In this document: positions 48,010 to 56,306 of the stretch, one piece after another
How positions within the stretch are numbered: position 1 is the first letter of the stretch
Layout of the letters: every line of letters starts with the position of its first letter
Source: Burkholderiaceae bacterium
Lineage (GTDB): Bacteria; Pseudomonadota; Gammaproteobacteria; Burkholderiales; Burkholderiaceae_C
Assembly: GCA_017992055.1 (NCBI GenBank)
Contig: JAGOPK010000007.1
Coordinates: forward strand, 62,001 to 126,000
Direction: 5' to 3'
Length of the DNA stretch: 64,000 bases
The notes under the pieces: generated by a model
Database searches by the model: none
What the model was told of the DNA's origin: nothing
The model's input: the letters and a program-made list of their open reading frames with translations, nothing else
Program-made: the position numbers and the translations under genes

Positions 48010-48654
48010 TCAGGCCTGGTTCTGCCAGGCGGCCATGAAGGCCGCAGCGCGGCGCGCCACCTGGTCCGCCGGCGCGCCCTCGGGATACAGCGCGCTGCCG
48101 ATGCCAAAGCCGGTGGCGCCGGCGGCACGCCAGGCGGCCAGCGTGTCCGGCGACACGCCGCCCACCGGCCACAACGGCACGCCGGCCGGCAGCACCGCAC
48201 GCAGCGCCTTCAGCCCGGCCGGGCCCAGCACCTCGGCCGGAAACAGCTTCAGCGCGTCGGCGCCGGCACGCAAGGCCGCAAAAGCCTCGGTGGCGGTGAA
48301 CACGCCCGGCGCACAGCGCAGGCCCAGGGCCTTGGCACGCGCGATCACCGCAGTGTCGGCATGGGGCATGACGATCAGACGCCCGCCGGCAGCCGCCACC
48401 GCATCGACCTGGGCCGGCTCCAGCACCGTGCCGGCACCGATCAGCGCATCGGCCGGGGCCCGCGCCGCCAGGATGGCGATGGCATCCAACGCGCCGGGCC
48501 GGTTCAGCGGCACTTCCAGCGTGCGAAAGCCGGCTTCGAACAAGGCATCGCCGACGGCCGCGGCATCCTGCGCCGGCAGGCCGCGCAGGATGGCGACCAG
48601 CGGCGGAGCCGGGGGCCAGGTGGCGTCGTGGGGTCGGGAACTGCCTTGACTCAT
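48010..48654 (-). CDS. dgoA: 2-Dehydro-3-deoxy-6-phosphogalactonate aldolase
   Basis: A 214-residue class I aldolase of the KDPG/KDPGal family, splitting the phosphorylated keto-deoxy sugar acid to pyruvate and glyceraldehyde 3-phosphate. Motifs: PLVAILRGLPAQDAAAVGDA, ALIGAGTVLEPAQVDAV, and the Schiff-base Lys in ADALKLFPAEVLGP, then WPVGGVSPDTLAAW. It overlaps dgoK by four bases, so the galactonate branch is preferred over Eda (KDPG); the two are hard to distinguish by sequence. Start ATG 48654. Confidence 0.88.
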   Translation of the reverse strand: MSQGSSRPHDATWPPAPPLVAILRGLPAQDAAAVGDALFEAGFRTLEVPLNRPGALDAIAILAARAPADALIGAGTVLEPAQVDAVAAAGGRLIVMPHADTAVIARAKALGLRCAPGVFTATEAFAALRAGADALKLFPAEVLGPAGLKALRAVLPAGVPLWPVGGVSPDTLAAWRAAGATGFGIGSALYPEGAPADQVARRAAAFMAAWQNQA

Positions 48655-49583
48655 GCCATGTCTCCTGCGGCGCCCAGCGCCTGCCAGGCGGCGCATTGCA
48701 CCGCCTCGATGTCCAGGGCCTGCACCGCGACGCCGTGCTGGGCCGCCACCGCCGCATGCAGGCGCACCAGGGCCGGGCTGCCGATCAGGCGCAGCGGCGC
48801 CTGGGAGCCTGCGGCCAGGCCCAGCTCCAGCGCCTCGCGCCATTCGGCGCCCAGCAGCACGCCGCTGAGGTAGGCGCCGGCCTGCTGCCGCGGCAGCGCG
48901 CCGCTGACCACGCGGGCGCGCAGGCCGAACAGCGCCCGGCCCAGCGCGGCACGGCCGGCTGCGGCCACGCCGGCGGCAAAGGCTTCGGCATGCTGCAGCG
49001 GGTCGGCCGCGGCCACGCCATCAGCCAGCAGCGGCGCCAGCGTGCCCTGGGCCGACAGCAGCGCATGCAGCTCGCCGCTCAGATGCGTGTGCAGCCGCCG
49101 CACCGCGCCGTCCTGCACCTGCACCCACTTGCTGTGCGTGCCGGGCAGCACCGCCCAGCCGTCGCGGCCGTCCAGCGCCCAGGCGCCCAGCAGCTGGGTT
49201 TCTTCGCCGCGCATCACGTCCACGTCGCCCTGTCCGCCGTGCCAGATGCAGCCCGGCACGATGGCGCAGTGCGGCGCGCCCTGCAGCGGCTGCAGCGCAC
49301 GGGCCCAGTCGGCCAGCGGCCGGCCGGCCGGCAGATAAGGCACTTCCTGCCAGCCGCTGGCACTGCCGACCATGCCGGCCATCACCACCCGGCTGCGCTC
49401 CGGCGCGCCCAGGGCCTGCAGCAGGGTCTGCAGCGCGCCGGCAAAGTCGGGCGCGGCGCGCAGCAGGCCCAGGTCGTCGGCATGGCGGGCCTGCAGCCGG
49501 CCGTCGATGAAGTACCAGGCGCGGCGGTGCGTGGTGCCCCAGTCGATGCCGACCCAGTTGCGGTCGTGGCCCGGCCGGCTCAT
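48651..49583 (-). CDS. dgoK: 2-Dehydro-3-deoxygalactonokinase
   Basis: A 310-residue DgoK-family kinase phosphorylating KDGal in galactonate/galactose oxidation (De Ley-Doudoroff route). Family motifs: VGIDWGTTHRRAWYFIDGR, MAGMVGSASGWQEVPYLPAG, IVPGCIW-containing strand, DVMRGEETQLLGAW and LPGTHSKWVQVQDG. Overlaps both neighbours by four bases (ATGA), indicating one translationally coupled unit. The dehydrogenase and dehydratase steps are not in the window. Confidence 0.92.
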   Translation of the reverse strand: MSRPGHDRNWVGIDWGTTHRRAWYFIDGRLQARHADDLGLLRAAPDFAGALQTLLQALGAPERSRVVMAGMVGSASGWQEVPYLPAGRPLADWARALQPLQGAPHCAIVPGCIWHGGQGDVDVMRGEETQLLGAWALDGRDGWAVLPGTHSKWVQVQDGAVRRLHTHLSGELHALLSAQGTLAPLLADGVAAADPLQHAEAFAAGVAAAGRAALGRALFGLRARVVSGALPRQQAGAYLSGVLLGAEWREALELGLAAGSQAPLRLIGSPALVRLHAAVAAQHGVAVQALDIEAVQCAAWQALGAAGDMA

Positions 49584-50329
49584 TGCGCCGGCCCCTGGAA
49601 GCCGCCGCGCCGGAAGGTCAGCACCAGGGTGTCGCGCCAGCCGCCGGCCGCGGCATCCAGCGGCTGGATCGGCGTCGATTCGTGGATCACGCGCTCGTCG
49701 TCCAGCAGCAGCGCGCTCCAGGGCTGGGTCAACGTGAAGCGCAGGCCCTGCGGGCCGCGGGCGTCGAAGACCCGCGTCTCGCCACCCTTGATGCCCTGGC
49801 GGTCGACCAGGATCACCACCACCAGGTCGACGCCATCGCGGTGCGCGCCCTCGGGCGTGGGCCGGCCGATGCCGTCGGTGGTGTCGATGCGGAAGGGATG
49901 GGCTTCGACAAACCAGGTGGCACCGGCATCGTGGCGCAGCCGGGCGGCGCAGGCCGCCAGCCGCGCCAGCAGCGGCGCCCAGGCCGGGCTGTCGGCAAAG
50001 CCGGGCGCCAGCGGCTCGAACCAGCGCTGGATGCCACCGTGCAAGGCGTTGTACTCCACCGGCTGCCAGTGGGCGCGGTGCGGCTGGGCCTGCACCTGGC
50101 CCTCGGGCGAGACCACGAAGCAGCCATGGCGGCGACGGCGGTAGCGGCCACCGTCTTTCAGGAAGTTGTCCGGCGGCAGGTCCTGCCACAGCGACGACCA
50201 GGCCGACAAGGCCTGCGGCGCGACGCCGGCCAGCTGCGCCAGCGCCCCGGCGTCCAGCACCGCATAGCCGCTGCCGGCCAGCTGGGCATCGAGATCGGAC
50301 AAGGCGGTCAGCGGCGGTGGCAGGGACAT
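49580..50329 (-). CDS. 2OG-Fe(II) dioxygenase family protein (BsmA/IDO-like)
   Basis: A 249-residue protein of the 2OG-Fe_Oxy_2 (PF10014) type, which includes BsmA and amino acid hydroxylases such as isoleucine dioxygenase. The iron ligands His163 and Asp165 are in EGAHRDGVDLVV, with a distal His in DERVIHESTPI. GGRYRRRRHGCFVV and GGIQRWFEPLAPGF are also conserved. It would hydroxylate a free amino acid or small substrate using 2-oxoglutarate. It is the first gene of a unit overlapping dgoK, an unusual partner, and its substrate is unknown. Confidence 0.85.
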   Translation of the reverse strand: MSLPPPLTALSDLDAQLAGSGYAVLDAGALAQLAGVAPQALSAWSSLWQDLPPDNFLKDGGRYRRRRHGCFVVSPEGQVQAQPHRAHWQPVEYNALHGGIQRWFEPLAPGFADSPAWAPLLARLAACAARLRHDAGATWFVEAHPFRIDTTDGIGRPTPEGAHRDGVDLVVVILVDRQGIKGGETRVFDARGPQGLRFTLTQPWSALLLDDERVIHESTPIQPLDAAAGGWRDTLVLTFRRGGFQGPAQ

Positions 50330-50458
50330 GGCGGCAAGGCGGGTTGGGCGGTCAGGGCGTCGGAGTCAGCCGCCGATTGTGACCCGCTCGCCACGGGCCG
50401 ATCCGTATCGGCAAGGCCGCCACCCCTGGATAGACTGGCTCGAGCCGCCGCCACCACG

Positions 50459-53400
50459 ATGTCCGCCTTCCCCTCCACCGCCGATGCCCCTGGCCATGCG
50501 TCCGCGGCCCTGCCCTTCGACCCCGAGACCTTGCAGCTGCTGGACCAGGCCTGGGCCTGGGCCGAGGTCGACGAAGCGGGCGGCCCGCCACGCTGGCTGG
50601 GCGGCAATGCCGCCTTCCACGCGCTGCTGGCCGGCGACGCCGGCACGCCGCTGCGCCAGTGGCTGGACAGCGCCGTGGTACAGGCCCAGGCCCAGGCCCA
50701 GGCCCAACACTGGCTGGAGCTGCCCGGCCCGCAATGCCAGCTGCATCTGCGCCGCATCGGCCGCCACCTGCTGCTGCGCGTGGCGCCGGGAGCGTCGCCA
50801 GACCAGCTGCAGCAGCTGCAACAGTTGCAGCAGCAGTGCGAGCATGCGGCCGGCCTGCTGGACCTGACGCAGCGCCTGGGCGGCCTGGGCGTGTGGGAGC
50901 GCGATGTGGCCACCGGCACCGGCCGCTGGGACGACCAGCTGTGGCAGTTCTGGGGGCTGACGCCGGGCCCGCAGGTGCCCAGCTTCGACGAGGCCGTGCG
51001 GGCCGTGCATCCGGACGACCGCGAGCCGCTGCGCCAGAGCTTTGCCCAGTCGCTGCAGCAGCCCGGGCGCTACGAATGCCGCTACCGGCTGGCCGACAGC
51101 GCCGGCCGGCTGCGCCATGTCTGCTCGCGCTGGGAGGTGCTGGCCGACGACCAGGGCCGGCCCACGCTGGCCCGCGGCATCCTGGTCGACGACACCGAGA
51201 CCCATCGCCATGCACGCAGCGCCGACGAGCTGAGCGCCCAGCTGCAGCTGGCCGTGACCCTGGCCGACCTGGCGATCTGGCACCGCGACCTGGGCTCGCG
51301 CCAGGTCACCACCAATGCCCAGGGCTGGCGGCTGCTGGGCCTGTCGCCGCGGGCCGGCGGCCTGCCGCTGGCCGAGATGCTGGCACTGACCCATCCCGAC
51401 GACCGCGACGCCATCGCCCGGCCCATGCCCGGCCTCGACCCCGCGCTTGGCGAGGAGCGGCCGGTGGACCAGATCCTGCGCGTGCGCCACAGCAGCGGCC
51501 AGTGGCGCCGCCTGCTGACGCGCCGCGTCGCCCGCCGCGACGCCGGCGGCCGCCTGGTCGGCCAGGTCGGCGTGGCGCTGGACGTGACCGAGCGCATCGA
51601 CCAGCAGCAGCGTGCGCTGGAGCTGTCGCGCCGGCTGGAGATGGCCACCGCGGCGGCCGGCGTGGGCGTCTGGAGCGTGCAGCTGGGCCGGGCCCGGGAC
51701 CCGGCCGCCGACGCGCCGCCCCAGGTGCGCTGGGACGAGCAGATGCGCCTGCTGCACGGCCTGCCGGCCGAGCGCGAGCCGCCGCGGCTCGAAGCCTATG
51801 CCCAGGACCATGTGCATGCCGACGACCAGGCCCGCGTGCGCGAGGCCATCGTCGCGCTGATCCAGCGTGGCGAGGGCCGCGCCGACCTGGACTACCGCAT
51901 CCGGCGGCCCAGCGGCGAGCTGCGCTGGCTGAGCACCCGCAACGCCATCGACGTCGATGCCGACGGCCGGCGCCATCTGCACGGCGTGATGCTGGACATG
52001 ACCGAGCGCCATGCGGCCGAGGAACGGCTGCGCAGCGCGGCCGAGCGCGTGCACCTGGCCGCCCATGGCGCCGGCATCGGCACCTGGGAGTCCGACCAGA
52101 TGCTGGAGTACGCCTGGTGGGACGAGCAGATGTTCCGCCTGCGCGGCTCCGAGCCGCTGCCCAATCCGGTGCTGATGGCGCAGGCGCGGCGCTGGATGCA
52201 TCCCGAGGACCTGCTGGCCAACCGCCGCCGGCTGGAGCAGGCCACCGACAGCGGCGCGCCGACCTCGGCCGAGTTCCGCGTGGTCTGGGCCGATGGCACG
52301 GTGCGCTGGCTGGCCTCGCGCTCGGTGGCCGTGCCCGGTGCCGACGGCCAGGGCGTGCGCCGCATCGGCATCAACTGGGACATCACCGATGCGCGCAATG
52401 CCGCGGTGGCCGCCGCCGAGCGCGAGCTGGCGCGGCGCGAAAGCCAGGCCAAGAGCCGCATGCTGGCGCGCATCAGCCACGAGCTGCGCACGCCGCTGAA
52501 TGCGGTGCTGGGCTTTGCCCAGCTGCTGCTGCACGATGGGCCGCAGGCCGATGCCGGCCAGTGGCGGCGGCGCGTCGAGCAGGTCGAGTCCTCGGGCCAG
52601 CACCTGCTGGCGCTGATCGACGATGTGCTGGACCTGTCCAGCCTCGAATCCGGCGAGCTGTCCCTGCAGCTGGAGCCGGTGGCGCTGGCGCCGCTGGTGC
52701 ACGACACGCTGCCGCTGCTGGAGCTGCAGGCGCGCCAGGCCGGCGTGGCCCTGCACACGTCGGCGCTCGACGGCGTGGTGCGTGCCGACCGCACGCGGCT
52801 GCGCCAGGTGCTGGTCAACCTGCTGAGCAATGCCATCAAGTACAACCACCGCGGCGGCAGCGTGCAGCTGTGGACCGAGCCACGCGGCGAGCGGCTGGTG
52901 CTGTGCGTGCGCGACAGCGGCCGCGGCATGGACACCGCCCAGGTGGCGCGGCTGTTCGAGCCCTTCAACCGCCTGGGCGCCGAGCGCGAGGGCATCAGCG
53001 GCACCGGCATCGGCCTGGCCATCGTGCGCGCCGCGGTGCAGCAGATGGGCGGCCAGGTGCAGGTGCACAGCCAGCCCGGCCAGGGCAGCTGCTTCGAGGT
53101 CAGCCTGGCGCCGGCCGGCGAGCCGCTGCCGCCGCGCAGCGCCGTCCCGGTGCTGGCCGCGCACCTGCAGCCGCTGCAGCAGGCCGCGTCCAGCCTGCTG
53201 TACATCGAGGACAACGAGGTCAACCTGCTGATCGTGCAGGAGATGGTGGCGCGCCGTCCCGACCTGCGCCTGCATGCCGCGGCCGACGGTGCCCAGGGCC
53301 TGGCGCTGGCGCGCCAGCTGCAACCCGGCCTGGTGCTGCTGGACATGCAGCTGCCCGACATCGACGGCCACGAGGTGCTGCGCCAGCTGCGCGCCGACCC

Positions 53401-53566
53401 GGCCACCGCGGCGCTGCGCTGCATCGCGCTGAGCGCCAATGCCCTGCCCGAGGACATGGCGCGGGCGCTGGCCGCCGGCTTCGACGACTACTGGACCAAG
53501 CCGCTGGACCTGCGTGCCTTCATGGCCGCGCTGGAGCGGCTGTTCGGGCCGCCGCCGGCGGCCTGA
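50459..53566 (+). CDS. Cytoplasmic hybrid histidine kinase with PAS array and receiver
   Basis: A 1035-residue soluble hybrid kinase. About five PAS/PAC-like modules span residues 25-650 (for example GVWERDVATGTGRWDDQLWQ, LAIWHRDLGSRQVTTNAQGW, GIGTWESDQMLEYAWWDEQM). The H-box ISHELRTPLNAVLGFAQ has His674; N-box LLSNAIKYNHRG and G-box GISGTGIGLAIVRA follow. The C-terminal receiver (YIEDNEVNLLIVQEM) has Asp962 in LLDMQLPDIDGHEVL and a conserved Lys in YWTKPLD. No transmembrane helix is seen, so it probably senses a cytoplasmic or redox signal. No response regulator or output gene is adjacent. Confidence 0.92.
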   Translation: MSAFPSTADAPGHASAALPFDPETLQLLDQAWAWAEVDEAGGPPRWLGGNAAFHALLAGDAGTPLRQWLDSAVVQAQAQAQAQHWLELPGPQCQLHLRRIGRHLLLRVAPGASPDQLQQLQQLQQQCEHAAGLLDLTQRLGGLGVWERDVATGTGRWDDQLWQFWGLTPGPQVPSFDEAVRAVHPDDREPLRQSFAQSLQQPGRYECRYRLADSAGRLRHVCSRWEVLADDQGRPTLARGILVDDTETHRHARSADELSAQLQLAVTLADLAIWHRDLGSRQVTTNAQGWRLLGLSPRAGGLPLAEMLALTHPDDRDAIARPMPGLDPALGEERPVDQILRVRHSSGQWRRLLTRRVARRDAGGRLVGQVGVALDVTERIDQQQRALELSRRLEMATAAAGVGVWSVQLGRARDPAADAPPQVRWDEQMRLLHGLPAEREPPRLEAYAQDHVHADDQARVREAIVALIQRGEGRADLDYRIRRPSGELRWLSTRNAIDVDADGRRHLHGVMLDMTERHAAEERLRSAAERVHLAAHGAGIGTWESDQMLEYAWWDEQMFRLRGSEPLPNPVLMAQARRWMHPEDLLANRRRLEQATDSGAPTSAEFRVVWADGTVRWLASRSVAVPGADGQGVRRIGINWDITDARNAAVAAAERELARRESQAKSRMLARISHELRTPLNAVLGFAQLLLHDGPQADAGQWRRRVEQVESSGQHLLALIDDVLDLSSLESGELSLQLEPVALAPLVHDTLPLLELQARQAGVALHTSALDGVVRADRTRLRQVLVNLLSNAIKYNHRGGSVQLWTEPRGERLVLCVRDSGRGMDTAQVARLFEPFNRLGAEREGISGTGIGLAIVRAAVQQMGGQVQVHSQPGQGSCFEVSLAPAGEPLPPRSAVPVLAAHLQPLQQAASSLLYIEDNEVNLLIVQEMVARRPDLRLHAAADGAQGLALARQLQPGLVLLDMQLPDIDGHEVLRQLRADPATAALRCIALSANALPEDMARALAAGFDDYWTKPLDLRAFMAALERLFGPPPAA

Positions 53567-55621
53567 TCAGACCAGGCCGCGGCCCCTGAGCATGGGCTCG
53601 ATCACCGCATCGCGGCCACGGAAGGCGCGGAACGCGGCACCGGGCTCGACGCTGTCGCCGCGGCTCAAGATGCAGTCCTTCAGCCGCTGCGCCACCGTGG
53701 CGTCGAAGGCATCGCCGGCCTCGACGAAGGCATCGAAGGCATCGGCCTCCAGCACCTCGGCCCACAGGTAGACGTAGTAGCCGGCGGCATAGCTGTCGCC
53801 CGAGAACAGGTGCTGGAAATGCGGCAGCCGGTGGTTCATGCCGGCATCCGCCGGCAGGCCGCGCTCGGCCATCACCCGCGCCTCGAAGGCGACGATGTCG
53901 TCCACCGGCTGCGGGCTCTCGTGGGCCGCCAGGTCGGCAATGGCACTGGCGGTGTAGCGCACGGTCTCGTAGCCCTGGCCGAAGCGGCGCGCCGCCTCCA
54001 GGCGCTCGATCAGCGCCTCGGGCAGGGCCTCGCCGGTCTGCCAGTGGCGGGCATGGCGGCGCAGCACCTCGCGCTCCACGCCCCAGTGCTCGAACAGCTG
54101 CGACGGCAGCTCGACGAAGTCGCGCAGCACGCGCGTGCCCGACAGGCGCAGATAGCCCACGTCCGACAGCAGTCCGTGCAGGCCATGGCCGAATTCGTGG
54201 AACAGCGTGCGCACATCGTCGGGCGACAGCAGCGTGGGCTGGCCGGCCTCGGCCTTGGCGAAGTTGTTGTTGTTGAGCACGATGGGCCGCATCGCGCCGC
54301 CACCCGCGGCATTGCGGTGCTGCAGGGCCAGCGTGCTCATCCAGGCGCCGCTGCGCTTGGTGGGGCGCGAGAAGTTGTCGTGCAGGAACAGGCCGATGAC
54401 CGTGCCGGCGCGCGCATCGCGCACCTCGTAGACATCGACGTCCGGGTGGTAGGCCTGCAGGTCGCCGCGACGCTCGAAGGCCAGGCCGAACAGCCGGCCC
54501 GCGCATTCAAAGGCCGCGGCCACCATGTTGGGCAGGGCGAAGTACGGCTTCAGCGCCGCCTCGTCCAGCGCATAGTGCTGCTGGCGCACACGCTCGGCCC
54601 AGAAGCGCCAGTCCCAGGCCTGCAGCGGGTGCGTGGCTCCGGCCGCGTCCATGGCCTGGCGCAGCAGCTGGCGCTCGCGGTCGAGTGCCGGCAGTGCGCG
54701 CGTCCAGACCTCGTCCAGCAGGGCCCACACCCGCTGGCGCGTGCCGGCCATGGTGTCGGCCAGCTTGAAGTCGGCATAGTTGTCCGCCCCCATCAGCTGG
54801 GCCTGGCGCCGGCGCAGCGCCAGCAGCTCGCGCGCCACCGGCCGGTTGTCGTGCTCGCCGTCGTGCTCGCCGCGCGAGACCCAGGCGCGCCAGGCGGCTT
54901 CGCGCAGGTCACGGCGCTCGCTGAAGCTCAGGAAGGGCACGATCAGCGAGCGCGACAGTGTGATCACCGGCTGGTCCAGGCCACGCTCGGCCGCCGCCTG
55001 GCGGGCCGCGGCGCGCACGAACTCGGGCAGGCCGGCCATGGAGGCGGCATCGGGCAGGGCCAGGGTCCAGGCGGCCTCGTCGTGCAGCACGTTCTGCGCA
55101 AAGCGCGTGGTCAGCTCGGCATGCTGCTGGGCCAGCGCGGCGAACTCGCTGCGCGCCGGCTCGGCCAGCTGGGCGCCGGCGCGCTGGAAGTCGCGGTGCA
55201 GGCGCTCGACCAGGCGCTGCTGCTCGGCGCTCAGGCCGCTGTCGCCACGGGCCTGGTGCACGGCGGCGATGCGCGCAAACAGCGCCGCATCCTGGTACAC
55301 GGCGCTCCAGTGCGCGGCCAGCGGGCCGGCCATCTGGCGCTGCACCTGCTGCAGCTCGGGCGAGGTGGCCGAGGCGGTGAGGTTGTGGAACACCGCCTCG
55401 GTGCGCTGCAGCAGCAGGCCGGCGCGGTCGAAGGCGGCAATGCTGTTGTCGAAGTCGGCCGGCGCGCTCTGGCAGGCGATGGCCGCCAGCTCGTCGCGGT
55501 GCAAGGCCATGGCGCGCTCGAAGGCGGGCGGGAAGTCGGCGGGCCGGATGCGGCCGAAGGCCGGCAGCGCGAGGACATCGTCGTCCATCGCGAGCAGCAG
55601 CGGGTTGGTGCTGGCGTCCAT
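53567..55621 (-). CDS. prlC: M3-family oligopeptidase (PrlC/oligopeptidase A-like)
   Basis: A 684-residue zinc metallopeptidase that would degrade short peptides in the cytoplasm. Catalytic HEFGH (475-479) within TLFHEFGHGLHGLLS, followed by RVLRDFVELPSQLFEHWG with the third zinc ligand. N-terminal helices (LLLAMDDDVLALPAFGRIRP, FDRAGLLLQRTEAVFHNLTA) and FARIAAVHQARGDSGLSAEQ are typical. Peptidyl-dipeptidase Dcp is close; sequence alone does not separate them. Ends abut the kinase gene (shared TGATCA over the two stop codons). Confidence 0.93.
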   Translation of the reverse strand: MDASTNPLLLAMDDDVLALPAFGRIRPADFPPAFERAMALHRDELAAIACQSAPADFDNSIAAFDRAGLLLQRTEAVFHNLTASATSPELQQVQRQMAGPLAAHWSAVYQDAALFARIAAVHQARGDSGLSAEQQRLVERLHRDFQRAGAQLAEPARSEFAALAQQHAELTTRFAQNVLHDEAAWTLALPDAASMAGLPEFVRAAARQAAAERGLDQPVITLSRSLIVPFLSFSERRDLREAAWRAWVSRGEHDGEHDNRPVARELLALRRRQAQLMGADNYADFKLADTMAGTRQRVWALLDEVWTRALPALDRERQLLRQAMDAAGATHPLQAWDWRFWAERVRQQHYALDEAALKPYFALPNMVAAAFECAGRLFGLAFERRGDLQAYHPDVDVYEVRDARAGTVIGLFLHDNFSRPTKRSGAWMSTLALQHRNAAGGGAMRPIVLNNNNFAKAEAGQPTLLSPDDVRTLFHEFGHGLHGLLSDVGYLRLSGTRVLRDFVELPSQLFEHWGVEREVLRRHARHWQTGEALPEALIERLEAARRFGQGYETVRYTASAIADLAAHESPQPVDDIVAFEARVMAERGLPADAGMNHRLPHFQHLFSGDSYAAGYYVYLWAEVLEADAFDAFVEAGDAFDATVAQRLKDCILSRGDSVEPGAAFRAFRGRDAVIEPMLRGRGLV

Positions 55622-55742
55622 GCGTTGGGCGGCAGGCGCGTCGTGGGCGCTGCCGGTTCGGGTTGTCGCTGAAGCGGCGCATGATGCCAGCGGCCGGGAG
55701 CCGGCAACGGCGACATGTGAATGCCGTCACGGGCATCGCGGA

Positions 55743-55748
55743 TACAGT
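55743..55748 (+). promoter_or_regulatory. -10 box of a possibly leaderless lspA mRNA
   Basis: TACAGT lies eight bases before the lspA ATG at 55757, with no ribosome binding site between. The -35 is not evident. Same geometry as the boxes at 5629 and 9768. Confidence 0.35.
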
Positions 55749-55756
55749 TGCCGCCC

Positions 55757-56296
55757 ATGTCTTCGTCCAAGCGTCCGGCGCGCGCCGGCAGTTCAGCGTC
55801 GTCCCCTGCCCTGGCCCTGTGGCTGGGCCTGGCCCTGCTGGTCATCATCGCCGACCAGCTCACCAAGACCCTGGTCATCGGCCAGTTCCAGCTCGGCGAC
55901 AGCCTGCGCTTCACCAGCTTCTTCAACCTGGTGCGGGCCCACAACACCGGCGCGGCGTTTTCGTTCCTGGCCGATGCCTCGGGCTGGCAGCGCTGGTTCT
56001 TCGTCGGCCTGGGCGCGGTGGCCTCGGTGTTCATCGTCTGGATGCTGAAGAAACATCCGGGCCAGCGCCTGTTCTGCTTTGCCATCACCATGATCCTGGG
56101 CGGTGCGCTGGGCAATGTCATCGACCGCCTGCTGCATGGCTATGTGGTCGACTTCCTGCAGTTCCACTGGGACTGGCTGTCGCCGATGTTCCCGGGCGGC
56201 TACTTCCCGGCCTTCAACATCGCCGATGCGGCCATCACCGCCGGCGCCATCGGCCTGATCCTCGACGAGCTGCTGCGCGTGCGCCGCGGCCGTTGA
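55757..56296 (+). CDS. lspA: Prolipoprotein signal peptidase II
   Basis: A 179-residue inner-membrane aspartic protease that removes lipoprotein signal peptides. Four transmembrane segments; motifs [17 protein letters not shown], the catalytic Asp in [15 protein letters not shown] and the second in FNIADAAI. Start ATG 55757; the in-frame upstream ATG at 55721 lacks family sequence. A predicted lipoprotein (3492-4871) and outer-membrane LolA are elsewhere in the window. Followed closely by a UbiB-family gene. Confidence 0.95.
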   Translation: MSSSKRPARAGSSASSPALALWLGLALLVIIADQLTKTLVIGQFQLGDSLRFTSFFNLVRAHNTGAAFSFLADASGWQRWFFVGLGAVASVFIVWMLKKHPGQRLFCFAITMILGGALGNVIDRLLHGYVVDFLQFHWDWLSPMFPGGYFPAFNIADAAITAGAIGLILDELLRVRRGR

Positions 56297-56306
56297 GCAC
56301 GCAGCG

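Noticed and set aside
50366-53371. Minus-strand frame of 1001 codons opposite the hybrid kinase
   Set aside because: Antisense shadow; His/Gln/Ala-rich sequence with no motif.
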